64,000 nt of DNA from Pseudomonas sp. F(2018) (GTDB lineage: Bacteria > Pseudomonadota > Gammaproteobacteria > Pseudomonadales > Pseudomonadaceae), in contig NZ_SCOM01000002.1 of assembly GCF_005508865.1 (NCBI RefSeq), positions 992,001 to 1,056,000 of the forward strand. Direction: 5' to 3'. A model generated the notes under the pieces. It saw only the letters and a list, made by a program, of their open reading frames with translations, made no database searches and had not been told where the DNA came from. A program made the position numbers and the translations under genes. Positions within the stretch are counted from its first letter, which is position 1, and the number at the start of each line of letters is the position of its first letter. This document shows, in pieces, positions 1-7,911 of this stretch.

Positions 1-116
1 GTCGGGGTCGGTGCAATGGTACTCATGGTCATGGCAGGGTTCTCGCACGATGCCTGGTATCAGTGGGAGTGCCGGTGCGCCGCAAAGATTCCACCAACAG
101 GATTGGCGGGTTACTT

Positions 117-144
117 GAACTCGGCGAAGCCGGTGGCCGTCCCT
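117..144 (+). promoter_or_regulatory. AlgU-like promoter candidate upstream of the YbdK-like gene
   Basis: GAACTC (117-122), 17 bases, then TCCCT (140-144). This resembles the ECF sigma (AlgU/RpoE) pattern GAACTT-N16/17-TCtga, with a weak -10 half. It lies about 30 bases before the start codon and is one of about ten such elements in the window. Confidence 0.3.
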
Positions 145-173
145 TGGGAAGGACCTAGCCCCGGTAGATCGCC

Positions 174-1328
174 ATGCCTGACCACTGCTCCGCCCCCACC
201 TTCGGCATCGAGGAGGAATTTCTCCTGGTCGACCCGCTCAGCCGCGATGTGGTGGCCCAGCCGCCCGCTGGTCTGCTGGAAGCCTGCCGCCGGGCTTTCG
301 GCCCGCGCCTGGCCGAGGAGATGTTCCGCAGCCAGATCGAACTGGTGACGCCGGTGCTGCACGATCTCGCCGGCGCCCGCAGCTGCCTGCTGGAGGGCCG
401 CCAGCGCCTGGCCGATATCGCAGAGGGCTTCGGCCTTGGCCTGTACGGCGCGGCCACCCATCCCTTCGCCGACTGGCGCCAGCAGCTGGCCACCGACACG
501 CCGCACTATGCCCAGCTGTTCGCCGACTACCGTGACGTGGCCCAGCGCAGCCTGCTGTCCGGCCTGCATGTGCATGTCGGCGTACCGACGGAGGTCGATC
601 GGGTGCGGGTGATGAACCGGGTGCTGCCCTGGCTACCGTTACTGCTCGCGCTGAGCGCCTCGTCGCCGTTCTGGCATGGTCGGCGTAGCGGCCTGCTCAG
701 CTACCGCCGCGCCCTGTGCGGGGAATGGCCACGCATGGGCATTCCCGAGGCGCTGCCCGACGAGCCGGCGTTGCAGGCCTACATCGACCTGCTGCTGGCC
801 TCCGAATCCATCCGCAAGCGTGGCGATGTGTGGTGGTTCATCCGTCCCTCGGCGCGCTTCCCCACCCTGGAGCTGCGCATTGCCGACGCCTGTCCGCGGG
901 TGGCGGACGTGCTGTGCATCGCCGGGCTGTTCCGCGGCCTGGTGGCCTGGGCCATCGAGGCCAAGGATCCGGCGGACATGGGCCTGCAGCGCCTGGTGCT
1001 GGAAGAAAACTACTGGCGTGCCCGACGCCTGGGCGGTGCGGCGCATTTTCTCGATGTGGACGGTCGCAGCGCGCTGCGGGCGCTGGACTGGCTGGCGCAG
1101 CTGCGCGAGCGGATCGGCCCCTGGGTCGAGGCGTTCGGCGATGGCGAAGTGTTCGAGCAGGCCAGGCGCATCCTGCGTCATGGCAGCAGTGCGCAGCGCC
1201 AGCTGGCACTCTATGAAGGCGTGCGCAGTACCGGCATCGGGCAACGCCAGGCGCTGGCTGCGGTGGTCGATCAGGTGGTGGATGAAACCCGGGCCCGCTC
1301 CGTACGGAGCGAGCCCGAATTGGCCTAG
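174..1328 (+). CDS. ybdK: YbdK-type carboxylate-amine ligase (glutamate-cysteine ligase family 2)
   Basis: The 384-residue product belongs to the GCS2 family, whose E. coli member YbdK has weak glutamate-cysteine ligase activity; the true substrate is unsettled. Family marks seen: GIEEEFLLVD at residues 11-20, the ATP/metal-site start of the fold, and HVHVG at about 132-136. The length is normal for the family. It stands alone on the plus strand behind an AlgU-like element. Its stop codon overlaps that of the convergent hemerythrin gene by four bases, leaving no room for a terminator. In a stress-gene setting a role in thiol or gamma-glutamyl chemistry is plausible, but that is inference. Confidence 0.85.
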   Translation: MPDHCSAPTFGIEEEFLLVDPLSRDVVAQPPAGLLEACRRAFGPRLAEEMFRSQIELVTPVLHDLAGARSCLLEGRQRLADIAEGFGLGLYGAATHPFADWRQQLATDTPHYAQLFADYRDVAQRSLLSGLHVHVGVPTEVDRVRVMNRVLPWLPLLLALSASSPFWHGRRSGLLSYRRALCGEWPRMGIPEALPDEPALQAYIDLLLASESIRKRGDVWWFIRPSARFPTLELRIADACPRVADVLCIAGLFRGLVAWAIEAKDPADMGLQRLVLEENYWRARRLGGAAHFLDVDGRSALRALDWLAQLRERIGPWVEAFGDGEVFEQARRILRHGSSAQRQLALYEGVRSTGIGQRQALAAVVDQVVDETRARSVRSEPELA

Positions 1329-1795
1329 GCGGCCTGGCTGCTGAGGGACTGCTTGAGGCTGCGCTTGCGCTCCTCCATCAGCTTGCCCAGCTCCTCCAGT
1401 TTCTGCGCCCCGAGCAGCTCCTCGGCCTTGGGGAACATCTCCTGCTCTTCTTCTTCGATGTGGTGCTCCAGCAGCTCCTTGAGCACCTTTGCGCGGCCGG
1501 CGAAGTTGATGGTCGCCGGGTCGGTCTTGACCAGATCCGGCAGCACCAGGGAGTCCACGGTGCGGTGTTCCTCCTTGGCCTCGGCAGACATCACCCCCTC
1601 CTCGCGGCCACCGGCCTTCTCGTAGGCGGGATAGAAGATCTGTTCCTCGATATCGGTGTGCACCGCCAGTTCGATGTGCAGCTTGTGCAGCAGATCCTGC
1701 CGGGTCTTGACCCCGCGTTCGGTGGTGGCGACGAGTTTTTCCAGCAGTTGCTTGACCACCTGATGGTCCTGTTTGAGCAGCTCTACGGCGTTCAT
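1325..1795 (-). CDS. hemerythrin HHE cation-binding domain protein
   Basis: The 156-residue soluble protein is a single hemerythrin/HHE four-helix bundle expected to carry a di-iron centre. Ligand-type residues are seen: an N-terminal HQVVKQLL helix, HTDIEEQIFYP in the middle and HHIEEEEQEMFP near the end. The start at 1795 is preferred over an upstream one at 1957 because a GGAGAA Shine-Dalgarno lies just before it and the extra 54 residues look non-homologous. Such proteins bind oxygen or NO or protect against iron and oxidative stress; which applies here is not visible. It is convergent with the YbdK-like gene and divergent from the alcohol dehydrogenase. Confidence 0.85.
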   Translation of the reverse strand: MNAVELLKQDHQVVKQLLEKLVATTERGVKTRQDLLHKLHIELAVHTDIEEQIFYPAYEKAGGREEGVMSAEAKEEHRTVDSLVLPDLVKTDPATINFAGRAKVLKELLEHHIEEEEQEMFPKAEELLGAQKLEELGKLMEERKRSLKQSLSSQAA

Positions 1796-1841
1796 GTCAT
1801 TCTCCAGGCTATGGACGGTTGACCGCTGGTGCGGACGTAGA

Positions 1842-1869
1842 GGTGACCCTGCGGGTACGCCTGAAGTTC
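1842..1869 (-). promoter_or_regulatory. AlgU-like promoter candidate for the hemerythrin gene
   Basis: On the minus strand GAACTT (1869-1864), 17 bases, then TCACC (1846-1842), about 45 bases before the hemerythrin start. The -35 half is a perfect AlgU match and the -10 half is weak. Confidence 0.35.
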
Positions 1870-1899
1870 GAGTAATCGCCACCGCCCGTCCAGCAGGCT

Positions 1900-1927
1900 G
1901 AACTCCCGAGCGTGGCACTTCCTCGAT
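1900..1927 (+). promoter_or_regulatory. AlgU-like promoter candidate for the alcohol dehydrogenase
   Basis: GAACTC (1900-1905), 17 bases, TCGAT (1923-1927), ending 28 bases before the ATG at 1956. It is back to back with the minus-strand element at 1842-1869, so the pair would drive both divergent genes. Confidence 0.35.
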
Positions 1928-1955
1928 AAAGGACTTGCCACCGAGGAGAATCCCC

Positions 1956-3122
1956 ATGCGAGCGCTTACCTATCACGGCAGCCACGACGTTCGCGTCGAG
2001 ACGGTTGCCGACCCGGTCATTCAGGCCGATGACGACATCATCCTGCGGATAACCGCCACCGCCATCTGCGGCTCGGACCTGCACCTGTACCGCGGCAAGA
2101 TTCCCCAAGTGAAGGATGGCGATATCTTCGGCCACGAGTTCATGGGCGAAGTGGTCGAAGCCGGCAGCGCGGTGACGCGGGTGAGCAAGGGCGACCGCGT
2201 GGTGGTGCCCTTCGTCATCGCCTGCGGCAGCTGCTTCTTCTGCGCCATGAACCTGCATGCGGCCTGCGAAACCACCAACCCCGGGCACGGCGCCATCCTC
2301 AACAAGAAGCAGATACCCTCCGGCGCCGCGCTGTTCGGCTACAGCCATCTGTACGGCGGCTTGCCCGGCGGTCAGGCCGAGTACGTGCGTGTGCCCAAGG
2401 CCAATGTCGGGCCGATGAAGATTCCGGGCACGCTGGTCGACGAACAGGTGCTGTTTCTCACCGACATCCTGCCCACCGGCTACCAGGCCGTGCTCAACGC
2501 CGGTATCGGCCCGGGCAGCAGCGTGGCCATCTACGGCGCCGGGCCGGTCGGCCTGATGTCGGCGGCCTGCGCGCGCCTGGCCGGCGCCGAGCAGATCTTC
2601 ATGATCGACGAGCATCCTTATCGCCTGGAGTTCGCCCGCCAGACCTATGGAATCATTCCGATCAACTTCGACGAGATCGACGATCCGGCCGCCGCCATCA
2701 TCGAACAGACGGCGGGCCATCGCGGCGTGGACGCGGTCATCGATGCCGTGGGCTTCGAGGCCAAGGGGAGCACGACCGAAACCATCCTCACCACCCTCAA
2801 GCTGGAGGCCAGCAGTGGCAAGGTGCTGCGCCAGTGCATCGCCGCCGTGCGCCGTGGCGGTACGGTGAGCGTGCCGGGCGTATATGCCGGCTTCATCCAT
2901 GGCTTCCTGTTCGGCGACGCGTTCGACAAGGGCCTCACCTTCAAGATGGGCCAGACCCATGTGCAGGCCGTGCTGCCGATGCTGCTGGAGCATGTGGAGC
3001 GCGGCGAGCTGAAGCCCGAGGTGATCATCAGCCACCGCATGAACCTGGAACAGGCCGCCGAGGGCTACCGGCTGTTCGACAAGAAGGAAGACGACTGCCG
3101 CAAGGTGGTGCTGCGCCCCTGA
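1956..3122 (+). CDS. zinc-dependent alcohol dehydrogenase (MDR superfamily)
   Basis: The 388-residue product is a medium-chain zinc dehydrogenase, nearest to glutathione-independent formaldehyde-dehydrogenase-like and threonine-dehydrogenase-like members. Catalytic zinc motif CGSDLH (near residue 38) and GHEFMGE are seen. The structural zinc lobe is intact (CGSCFFC followed seven residues later by another Cys), as is the Rossmann motif GAGPVGLMS. The ATG at 1956 is chosen because GAGGAGAA lies seven bases upstream; an in-frame ATG at 1935 lacks such a site. Substrate is unknown. A paralogue lies at 22222-23532. The same kind of enzyme occurs in this stress region of P. aeruginosa. Confidence 0.85.
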   Translation: MRALTYHGSHDVRVETVADPVIQADDDIILRITATAICGSDLHLYRGKIPQVKDGDIFGHEFMGEVVEAGSAVTRVSKGDRVVVPFVIACGSCFFCAMNLHAACETTNPGHGAILNKKQIPSGAALFGYSHLYGGLPGGQAEYVRVPKANVGPMKIPGTLVDEQVLFLTDILPTGYQAVLNAGIGPGSSVAIYGAGPVGLMSAACARLAGAEQIFMIDEHPYRLEFARQTYGIIPINFDEIDDPAAAIIEQTAGHRGVDAVIDAVGFEAKGSTTETILTTLKLEASSGKVLRQCIAAVRRGGTVSVPGVYAGFIHGFLFGDAFDKGLTFKMGQTHVQAVLPMLLEHVERGELKPEVIISHRMNLEQAAEGYRLFDKKEDDCRKVVLRP

Positions 3123-3146
3123 GCGGCGCCATTCATCCCATTTGCT

Positions 3147-3174
3147 GAACTTCGCCGAGTTTCGCCGCTTCTAC
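3147..3174 (+). promoter_or_regulatory. AlgU-like promoter for the DUF4142 gene
   Basis: GAACTT (3147-3152), 17 bases, TCTAC (3170-3174), 30 bases before the ATG at 3205. This is one of the two best matches in the window to the consensus GAACTT-N16/17-TCtga. Confidence 0.45.
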
Positions 3175-3204
3175 TCCAGGCAACTCACATCAGGAGAGTC
3201 ATTC

Positions 3205-3735
3205 ATGCGCCATCTAAAACAACTCACCCTTGGCCTGTTCGCCGCCGTCGCCCTGAGCACCGGCGCCGCCGTGCAGGCCAACGAAGCGCCCGCCGACCAG
3301 GAGCAGGTCAGCCCACGCAATTTCGTCGAGGAAGCTTCCGCCAAGGGCATCGCCGAGATCGAGACCGGCAAGCTGGCCCTGGAAAAAGGCACCACCGCCG
3401 ACGTCAAGGAGTTCGCCCAGAGCATGGTCGAGGACCACACCGCGGCCAACAAGGAGCTCAGCGCACTGGCCACCAAGAAGCAGCTGGAGGTGTCCACCGA
3501 TGCCGAGCTGATCAACCAGGCCAAGGCGCTGATCCTCAAGCTGCGCGGTGAGGCCTCGTTCGACAAGGCCTACATGAACAACCAGGTGATGGCGCACAAG
3601 GAGACCATCGAGCTGTTCCAGAAGGCCAGTAATGCCGAGGATGCGGAAATCGCCGCCTTCGCCAAGCAGACCCTGCCCAAGCTGGAACACCATCTGAAGA
3701 TGGCCGAGCAGATCAACGCCCAGCTGCCCGAGTAA
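3205..3735 (+). CDS. secreted DUF4142 protein, first copy
   Basis: The 176-residue protein begins with a clear Sec signal peptide (MRHLKQLTLGLFAAVALSTGAAVQA, cleavage near residue 24), then a mostly helical DUF4142 domain. The family has a ferritin-like helical bundle and no settled biochemical role; members are often stress-induced periplasmic proteins. Typical features seen are the opening FVEEASAKGIAEIE, the DVKEFAQSMVEDH segment and a late LPKLEHHL. ATG 3205 follows CAGGAGAG. It is monocistronic, with an AlgU-like promoter before it and a strong hairpin after it. A diverged paralogue of 167 residues is at 47852-48355. Confidence 0.85.
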   Translation: MRHLKQLTLGLFAAVALSTGAAVQANEAPADQEQVSPRNFVEEASAKGIAEIETGKLALEKGTTADVKEFAQSMVEDHTAANKELSALATKKQLEVSTDAELINQAKALILKLRGEASFDKAYMNNQVMAHKETIELFQKASNAEDAEIAAFAKQTLPKLEHHLKMAEQINAQLPE

Positions 3736-3740
3736 CCATG

Positions 3741-3772
3741 GCTCGAGCCCGGGAGAGTTCCCGGGCTCGAGC
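3741..3772. terminator. bidirectional hairpin terminator
   Basis: A perfect 14-bp stem (3741-3754 with 3759-3772) around a 4-base loop lies between two convergent genes. There is no long T-run, but stem strength and position fit a shared terminator. Confidence 0.6.
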
Positions 3773-3776
3773 TTGC

Positions 3777-4004
3777 TCAGCCCTTGCTGTGCTCCGGTGA
3801 AGACGGTGGATGGGCCAGGCCACGCGGCCCCAGCACGCCCCAGACCACCAGGCCGATTACCGGAAACAGGGCGATCCCGAGGGACCACAGCGCCTTGCTT
3901 TGCACCCCCTTGTCGCTGCGATAGACGCTGAGGATGGCCCAGACATCGAGCAGCAGAATGATCGCCGCCAGGGCAATGAACAGCAGTGTGAATTCGCCAA
4001 ACAT
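3777..4004 (-). CDS. PLDc_N-type small membrane protein
   Basis: The 75-residue protein has two transmembrane helices (about residues 5-23 and 40-60) and the pattern of the PLDc_N domain: an aliphatic helix, a VYRSDKG-type loop, then LWSLGIALFPVIGLVVW. This domain is usually the N-terminal membrane anchor of phospholipase D-type cardiolipin synthases but also occurs alone, as here, with unknown function. Start at 4004 is chosen because AGGAGA lies eight bases upstream and the 17 residues before it are polar and unconserved in look. It is monocistronic and shares the 3741-3772 terminator with the DUF4142 gene. Confidence 0.7.
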   Translation of the reverse strand: MFGEFTLLFIALAAIILLLDVWAILSVYRSDKGVQSKALWSLGIALFPVIGLVVWGVLGPRGLAHPPSSPEHSKG

Positions 4005-4132
4005 GATGTTTCTCCTGCGGGTGGTGTTTCTGTTGTGTCCACAGCCACGCCCCACGGTTCAGGCGAAATCGATCGAACGCCCGGCGCCCTGCGCGCCTCG
4101 AATATTGCGAGCCCCACCACGAGGTAAGCGTC

Positions 4133-5470
4133 ATGCCCTCCTCCGCCCTCCGCCACGCCGAGCGTTCCAGCGAGGAACTGATCGACCTGTTGCGGCGTAG
4201 CGCCGAGCCGCTGCCGGATATCGAAGCCCCCGAATTCGCCACGGCCTTCTCCCGTTATGGCGACGCCCGGGTGGTGCTGATCGGCGAGGCCAGCCATGGC
4301 ACCTCGGAGTTCTACCGCGCCCGCGCCGCCATCACCCGGCGCCTGATCGAACAGCACGGCTTCAACATCGTCGCCATCGAAGGCGACTGGCCGGACGCGG
4401 CGCGCATCGACCGGCATGTGCGGCATGTCGAAGCCAGCGCCGATGAAGAGACCGCCTTCGGCCGTTTCCCCAGCTGGATGTGGCGCAACCGCGAAACCCT
4501 GGAGTTCGTCCGCTGGCTGCGCGGCCACAACGTCGACCGGGAATCGGCCGAGCGCGTCGAGTTCCGTGGCCTGGACATCTACAGCCTGCGCGCCTCGATG
4601 ACCGCCGTGCTGCACTACCTGGACCAGAACGACCCGGCGCGCGCCGCCGAGGCGCGCCAGCGCTACGCCTGCCTGACACCCTGGCAGGACGACCCGGCTG
4701 CCTATGGCCAGCGCGTCGAATGGGGCGATGGCGACTCCTGCGAGGCGGCGGTGATCGAGCAGCTCGGCGAGCTGTTGTGGGCGCGCCTGGAGAGTCTGGA
4801 GCGTGACGAGGGGCTGTTCGACGCGGCGCAGAACGCCCGCGTGGTGCGCGCCGCCGAGCAGTACTACCGGCTGATGTACCGCGCCTCGGTGTCGTCCTGG
4901 AACCTGCGCGACAACCATATGTTCGACACCCTCAAGCAGGTGCTCAAGCACCGCGGCCGCCAGGCCAAGGCGGTGGTCTGGGCGCACAACTCCCACGTCG
5001 GCGATGCCGCCGCCACGGCCATGGGCTGGCAGGGTGAGTTCAACCTCGGCCAGCTGTGCCGCATCGGCTGGGGCGACGACGCGGTGCTGATCGGCATGGG
5101 CACCGACCACGGCGAAGTGGCCGCCGCCGACGACTGGGGTGGCGAGCTGAAGATCAAGTCGGTGCTGCCGTCGCGCGCCGACAGCTGGGAGCACCTGTTC
5201 CAGCGTGTCGGCCTGGCCGCTTCGCTGACCGATTGGCGCGGCGCCGGCAAGAGCGCCTTGCGCCACGCCCTCGACGAGCCACTGCTGCAGCGCGCCATCG
5301 GCGTGATCTACCGGCCGCAGAGCGAACGCCAGAGCCACTACTACGAGAGCGTGCTGGGCGAGCAGTTCGACGCCTACCTGTGGTTCGCCCGTACCTCGCC
5401 GATCACCCCGCTGGACGACCCCGCCGGTCTCCAGGGGGCCGCCGCCGACACCTTTCCCTTTGGAGTCTGA
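4133..5470 (+). CDS. erythromycin esterase family protein
   Basis: The 445-residue product is a member of the erythromycin esterase (EreA/EreB, succinoglycan biosynthesis) fold. Seen: GEASHGTSEFYRAR near residue 51 with the catalytic-type His, EGDWPDA with conserved acidic residues, and WAHNSHVGD near 283. Chromosomal members of this size are rarely real macrolide esterases; many sit beside phosphoribosyltransferases, as here, and their substrate is not known. The gene is followed after one base by the phosphoribosyltransferase and then by homospermidine synthase, so the three look like one operon. Macrolide resistance should not be assumed. Confidence 0.85.
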   Translation: MPSSALRHAERSSEELIDLLRRSAEPLPDIEAPEFATAFSRYGDARVVLIGEASHGTSEFYRARAAITRRLIEQHGFNIVAIEGDWPDAARIDRHVRHVEASADEETAFGRFPSWMWRNRETLEFVRWLRGHNVDRESAERVEFRGLDIYSLRASMTAVLHYLDQNDPARAAEARQRYACLTPWQDDPAAYGQRVEWGDGDSCEAAVIEQLGELLWARLESLERDEGLFDAAQNARVVRAAEQYYRLMYRASVSSWNLRDNHMFDTLKQVLKHRGRQAKAVVWAHNSHVGDAAATAMGWQGEFNLGQLCRIGWGDDAVLIGMGTDHGEVAAADDWGGELKIKSVLPSRADSWEHLFQRVGLAASLTDWRGAGKSALRHALDEPLLQRAIGVIYRPQSERQSHYYESVLGEQFDAYLWFARTSPITPLDDPAGLQGAAADTFPFGV

Positions 5471-5471
5471 G

Positions 5472-6128
5472 ATGGCGCAGTCCGCGGAATTCAGTGACCG
5501 CCACCAGGCCGGTCTGGCCCTGGCCGGCGCGTTGCGCGAGTTGCAGCTGCACGAGCCGGTGGTGCTGGCCCTGCCCCGTGGCGGCGTGCCGGTCGGCCAC
5601 CCGATCGCCCGCGAGCTCGGCGCACCCCTGGATATTCTGTTGGTGCGCAAGATCGGTGCGCCCGGCCAGCCGGAATTCGCCCTGGGCGCGGTGGTGGATG
5701 GCGTGGAACCGCAATGGCTGGTGGACGAAGAGATGCTGCGCCTGTTCGACCCCGCGCCCGGCTGGTTCGCCCGGCAGGTGACCGAGCAGCTGCGCGAGAT
5801 CGAGCGGCGCCGCTCCCTGTACTGCGGTCCGCGCCTGCCGATCCCGCTGGAGAACCGCGAAGTGATCTTGGTAGACGACGGCCTGGCCACCGGCAGCACC
5901 GCACGGGTGGCCATACAGGGCCTGCACAAGCTGCGCCCACGCCGGGTGGTTCTGGCCGTGCCGGTGGGACCGCGCGAGACGGTGGAAAAGTTGCGGCCGC
6001 TGGTGGACGAGCTGATCTGCCTGGTCACCCCCGAGCCGTTTCGCGCGGTCGGCGACCACTATCTCGACTTCCGCCAGGTCTCCGATCTAGAGGTCATGGA
6101 GCTGCTGTCGCCGGGAGCGCGGATATGA
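5472..6128 (+). CDS. phosphoribosyltransferase family protein
   Basis: The 218-residue product has the type I phosphoribosyltransferase fold with the PRPP-binding loop VILVDDGLATGST. The N-terminal region shows LPRGGVPVG, a pattern of stand-alone PRTases of this type. The nucleobase acceptor is unknown. ATG 5472 is chosen over 5460 because GGAG sits at a proper distance and 5460 lies inside the esterase gene. It begins one base after the esterase stop and overlaps the homospermidine synthase start as ATGA, showing translational coupling. Confidence 0.8.
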   Translation: MAQSAEFSDRHQAGLALAGALRELQLHEPVVLALPRGGVPVGHPIARELGAPLDILLVRKIGAPGQPEFALGAVVDGVEPQWLVDEEMLRLFDPAPGWFARQVTEQLREIERRRSLYCGPRLPIPLENREVILVDDGLATGSTARVAIQGLHKLRPRRVVLAVPVGPRETVEKLRPLVDELICLVTPEPFRAVGDHYLDFRQVSDLEVMELLSPGARI

Positions 6129-7531
6129 ATGCCCCCTCTCCATTCGACGGGCGCCTGCTGCTGATCGGCTTCGGCTGCATCGGCCAGGGCGTTCTGCCGC
6201 TGTTGCTGCGGCACATCGACCTGCAACCGGCGCAGGTGCTGATCATCTCCCCCGATGATGCCGATCGGCCGATCGCCGAGCAGTACGGGGTCGAGCTGCG
6301 CACCCTACGGCTCAGCGAGGACAACTACCAGGCGGAGCTTGCGCCGCTGCTCGGCCCCGGCGACTTCCTGCTCAATCTCTCGGTGCAGGTGGAGAGCGCG
6401 GCGCTGATCGCCCTGCGCCAGGAGCACAACGCGCTGTACCTGGACACCTGCACGGAGCCCTGGGCCGGTGCCTATACCGACAGCCAGCAGTCGGCCTCCG
6501 AGCGCAGCAACTACGCCCTGCGCGAACGCCTGCTGGCGCGCCGGCGTGGCGAAGCCGGCGGCAGCACGGCGCTGATCACCCACGGCGCCAATCCGGGGCT
6601 GGTCTCGCACCTGGTCAAGCAGGCCCTGCTGCATCTGGCCAGCGACCTCGGCCAGCCCCAGGCCGCCCCGCTCGACCGCCTGGGCTGGGCGAGCATGGCC
6701 CAGCGCCTGGGCGTGCGCTGCATCCATATCGCCGAGCGCGACTCGCAATACGCCGCGCAACGCAAGGTCGACGACGAGTTCGTCAACACCTGGTCGGTGG
6801 ACGGCTTCATCAGCGAGGCCTGTCAGCCCGCCGAGCTGGGCTGGGGCAGCCACGAAAAGAGCCTGCCGGTGGACGGCCGGCGCCACGCGTTCGGCTGCCA
6901 GGCGGCGGTCTACCTGCAGCGCCCGGGTGCCGCCACCCGAGTGCGCACCTGGACGCCATCCGGCCCCACCCAGGGTTTTCTGGTGACCCACAGCGAGGCC
7001 ATCTCCATCGCCGACTACCTCACCGTCGGCCGTGGCGAGCACCCCGAATACCGCCCCACCGTGCACTACGCCTACCAGCCCTGCGACGACGCCCTGCTGT
7101 CGCTGCACGAGCTGGCCGCGCGCAACTGGCAACCCCAGTCGCGCCAGCGCCTGCTGGACGAGGACATCGCCGGCGGCCGCGACGAGCTCGGCGTACTGCT
7201 GCTCGGCCATGCGCGCACCGCCTACTGGTACGGCTCGCGGCTGAGCATCGACGAGGCCCGTGCGCTGTGCCCGCACAACAGCGCCACCAGCCTGCAGGTA
7301 ACGGCCACGGTGATGGCCGGGGTGATCTGGGCCATGGCCAACCCGGACCGCGGCATTCTCGAACCCGACCAGCTGCCGCACGAGGAGATCCTCGGCCTGT
7401 GCCGTCCCTACCTGGGCGAGCTGGTCGGACTGTACAGCGACTGGACGCCCCTGCAGGACCGGGAGCGGCTGTTCGATGAGGCACTGGATCGTGACGACCC
7501 CTGGCAGTTCGTCAACTTCCGCGTGGACTGA
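6125..7531 (+). CDS. hss: homospermidine synthase
   Basis: The 468-residue product matches bacterial homospermidine synthase, an NAD-dependent enzyme that makes sym-homospermidine from putrescine. It has the saccharopine-dehydrogenase-like Rossmann start LLIGFGCIGQGVLPLL, then DTCTEPWAGAY, THGANPGLVSHLVKQALL and a C-terminal ATVMAGVIWAM segment, all typical. The length is normal. The start at 6125 overlaps the upstream stop (ATGA), so the larger open frame running from 5714 is not the gene. Polyamine production fits the stress setting. Putrescine is the expected substrate; I see no polyamine transport genes nearby. Confidence 0.85.
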   Translation: MNAPSPFDGRLLLIGFGCIGQGVLPLLLRHIDLQPAQVLIISPDDADRPIAEQYGVELRTLRLSEDNYQAELAPLLGPGDFLLNLSVQVESAALIALRQEHNALYLDTCTEPWAGAYTDSQQSASERSNYALRERLLARRRGEAGGSTALITHGANPGLVSHLVKQALLHLASDLGQPQAAPLDRLGWASMAQRLGVRCIHIAERDSQYAAQRKVDDEFVNTWSVDGFISEACQPAELGWGSHEKSLPVDGRRHAFGCQAAVYLQRPGAATRVRTWTPSGPTQGFLVTHSEAISIADYLTVGRGEHPEYRPTVHYAYQPCDDALLSLHELAARNWQPQSRQRLLDEDIAGGRDELGVLLLGHARTAYWYGSRLSIDEARALCPHNSATSLQVTATVMAGVIWAMANPDRGILEPDQLPHEEILGLCRPYLGELVGLYSDWTPLQDRERLFDEALDRDDPWQFVNFRVD

Positions 7532-7542
7532 AAGGGAGCAAC

Positions 7543-7908
7543 ATGTTCGACTCATTCAACCTGATTCTGCCGATCCGCCTGCTCGGCGCCACACTATTGC
7601 TGGCCGGACTGGTCATGGCCGCCGGCGACATCCGCCTGAGCGCGCCGCTGCAGGAGTTCTTCGGTGACCTGCTGCTGTTGTCGGTGGGGGCGCTGTTTCT
7701 CCTGCGCCGTGGCGAGGCCCTGGCGCTGTATGCGCTGATCACGGTGATCGCCAGCCTGTGGGCGCTGCTGGAAGTCAGTGTGGACGGCTGGCAGCTGCTG
7801 CCGCGGCTGCTGATCTGGTTCGTCGTCGGGCTGCTGCTGTTGCCGGCCAACCAGGCCCTGGGGCGCACCCTGGAGGCGCGCAGCCTGCGGGCGCAGTGGA
7901 TGAAGTGA
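7543..7908 (+). CDS. stand-alone membrane domain like the N-terminus of PQQ glucose dehydrogenase
   Basis: The 121-residue protein has four hydrophobic helices and resembles the membrane anchor of quinoprotein glucose/quinate dehydrogenases (GCD), especially YALITVIASLWALLEVSVDG followed by WQLLPRL. The catalytic beta-propeller is absent: the gene stops at 7908 and the next gene is a different beta-propeller, a lactonase. It starts 11 bases after homospermidine synthase behind AAAGGGAG, so it is probably in that operon. Function unknown; a quinone-site remnant or a partner for the neighbouring sugar-lactone enzyme are guesses. Confidence 0.65.
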   Translation: MFDSFNLILPIRLLGATLLLAGLVMAAGDIRLSAPLQEFFGDLLLLSVGALFLLRRGEALALYALITVIASLWALLEVSVDGWQLLPRLLIWFVVGLLLLPANQALGRTLEARSLRAQWMK

Positions 7909-7911
7909 CGC

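Noticed and set aside
4133..5470. Macrolide resistance gene
   Set aside because: Family membership alone does not show macrolide esterase activity; chromosomal members of this size beside a PRTase are usually something else.
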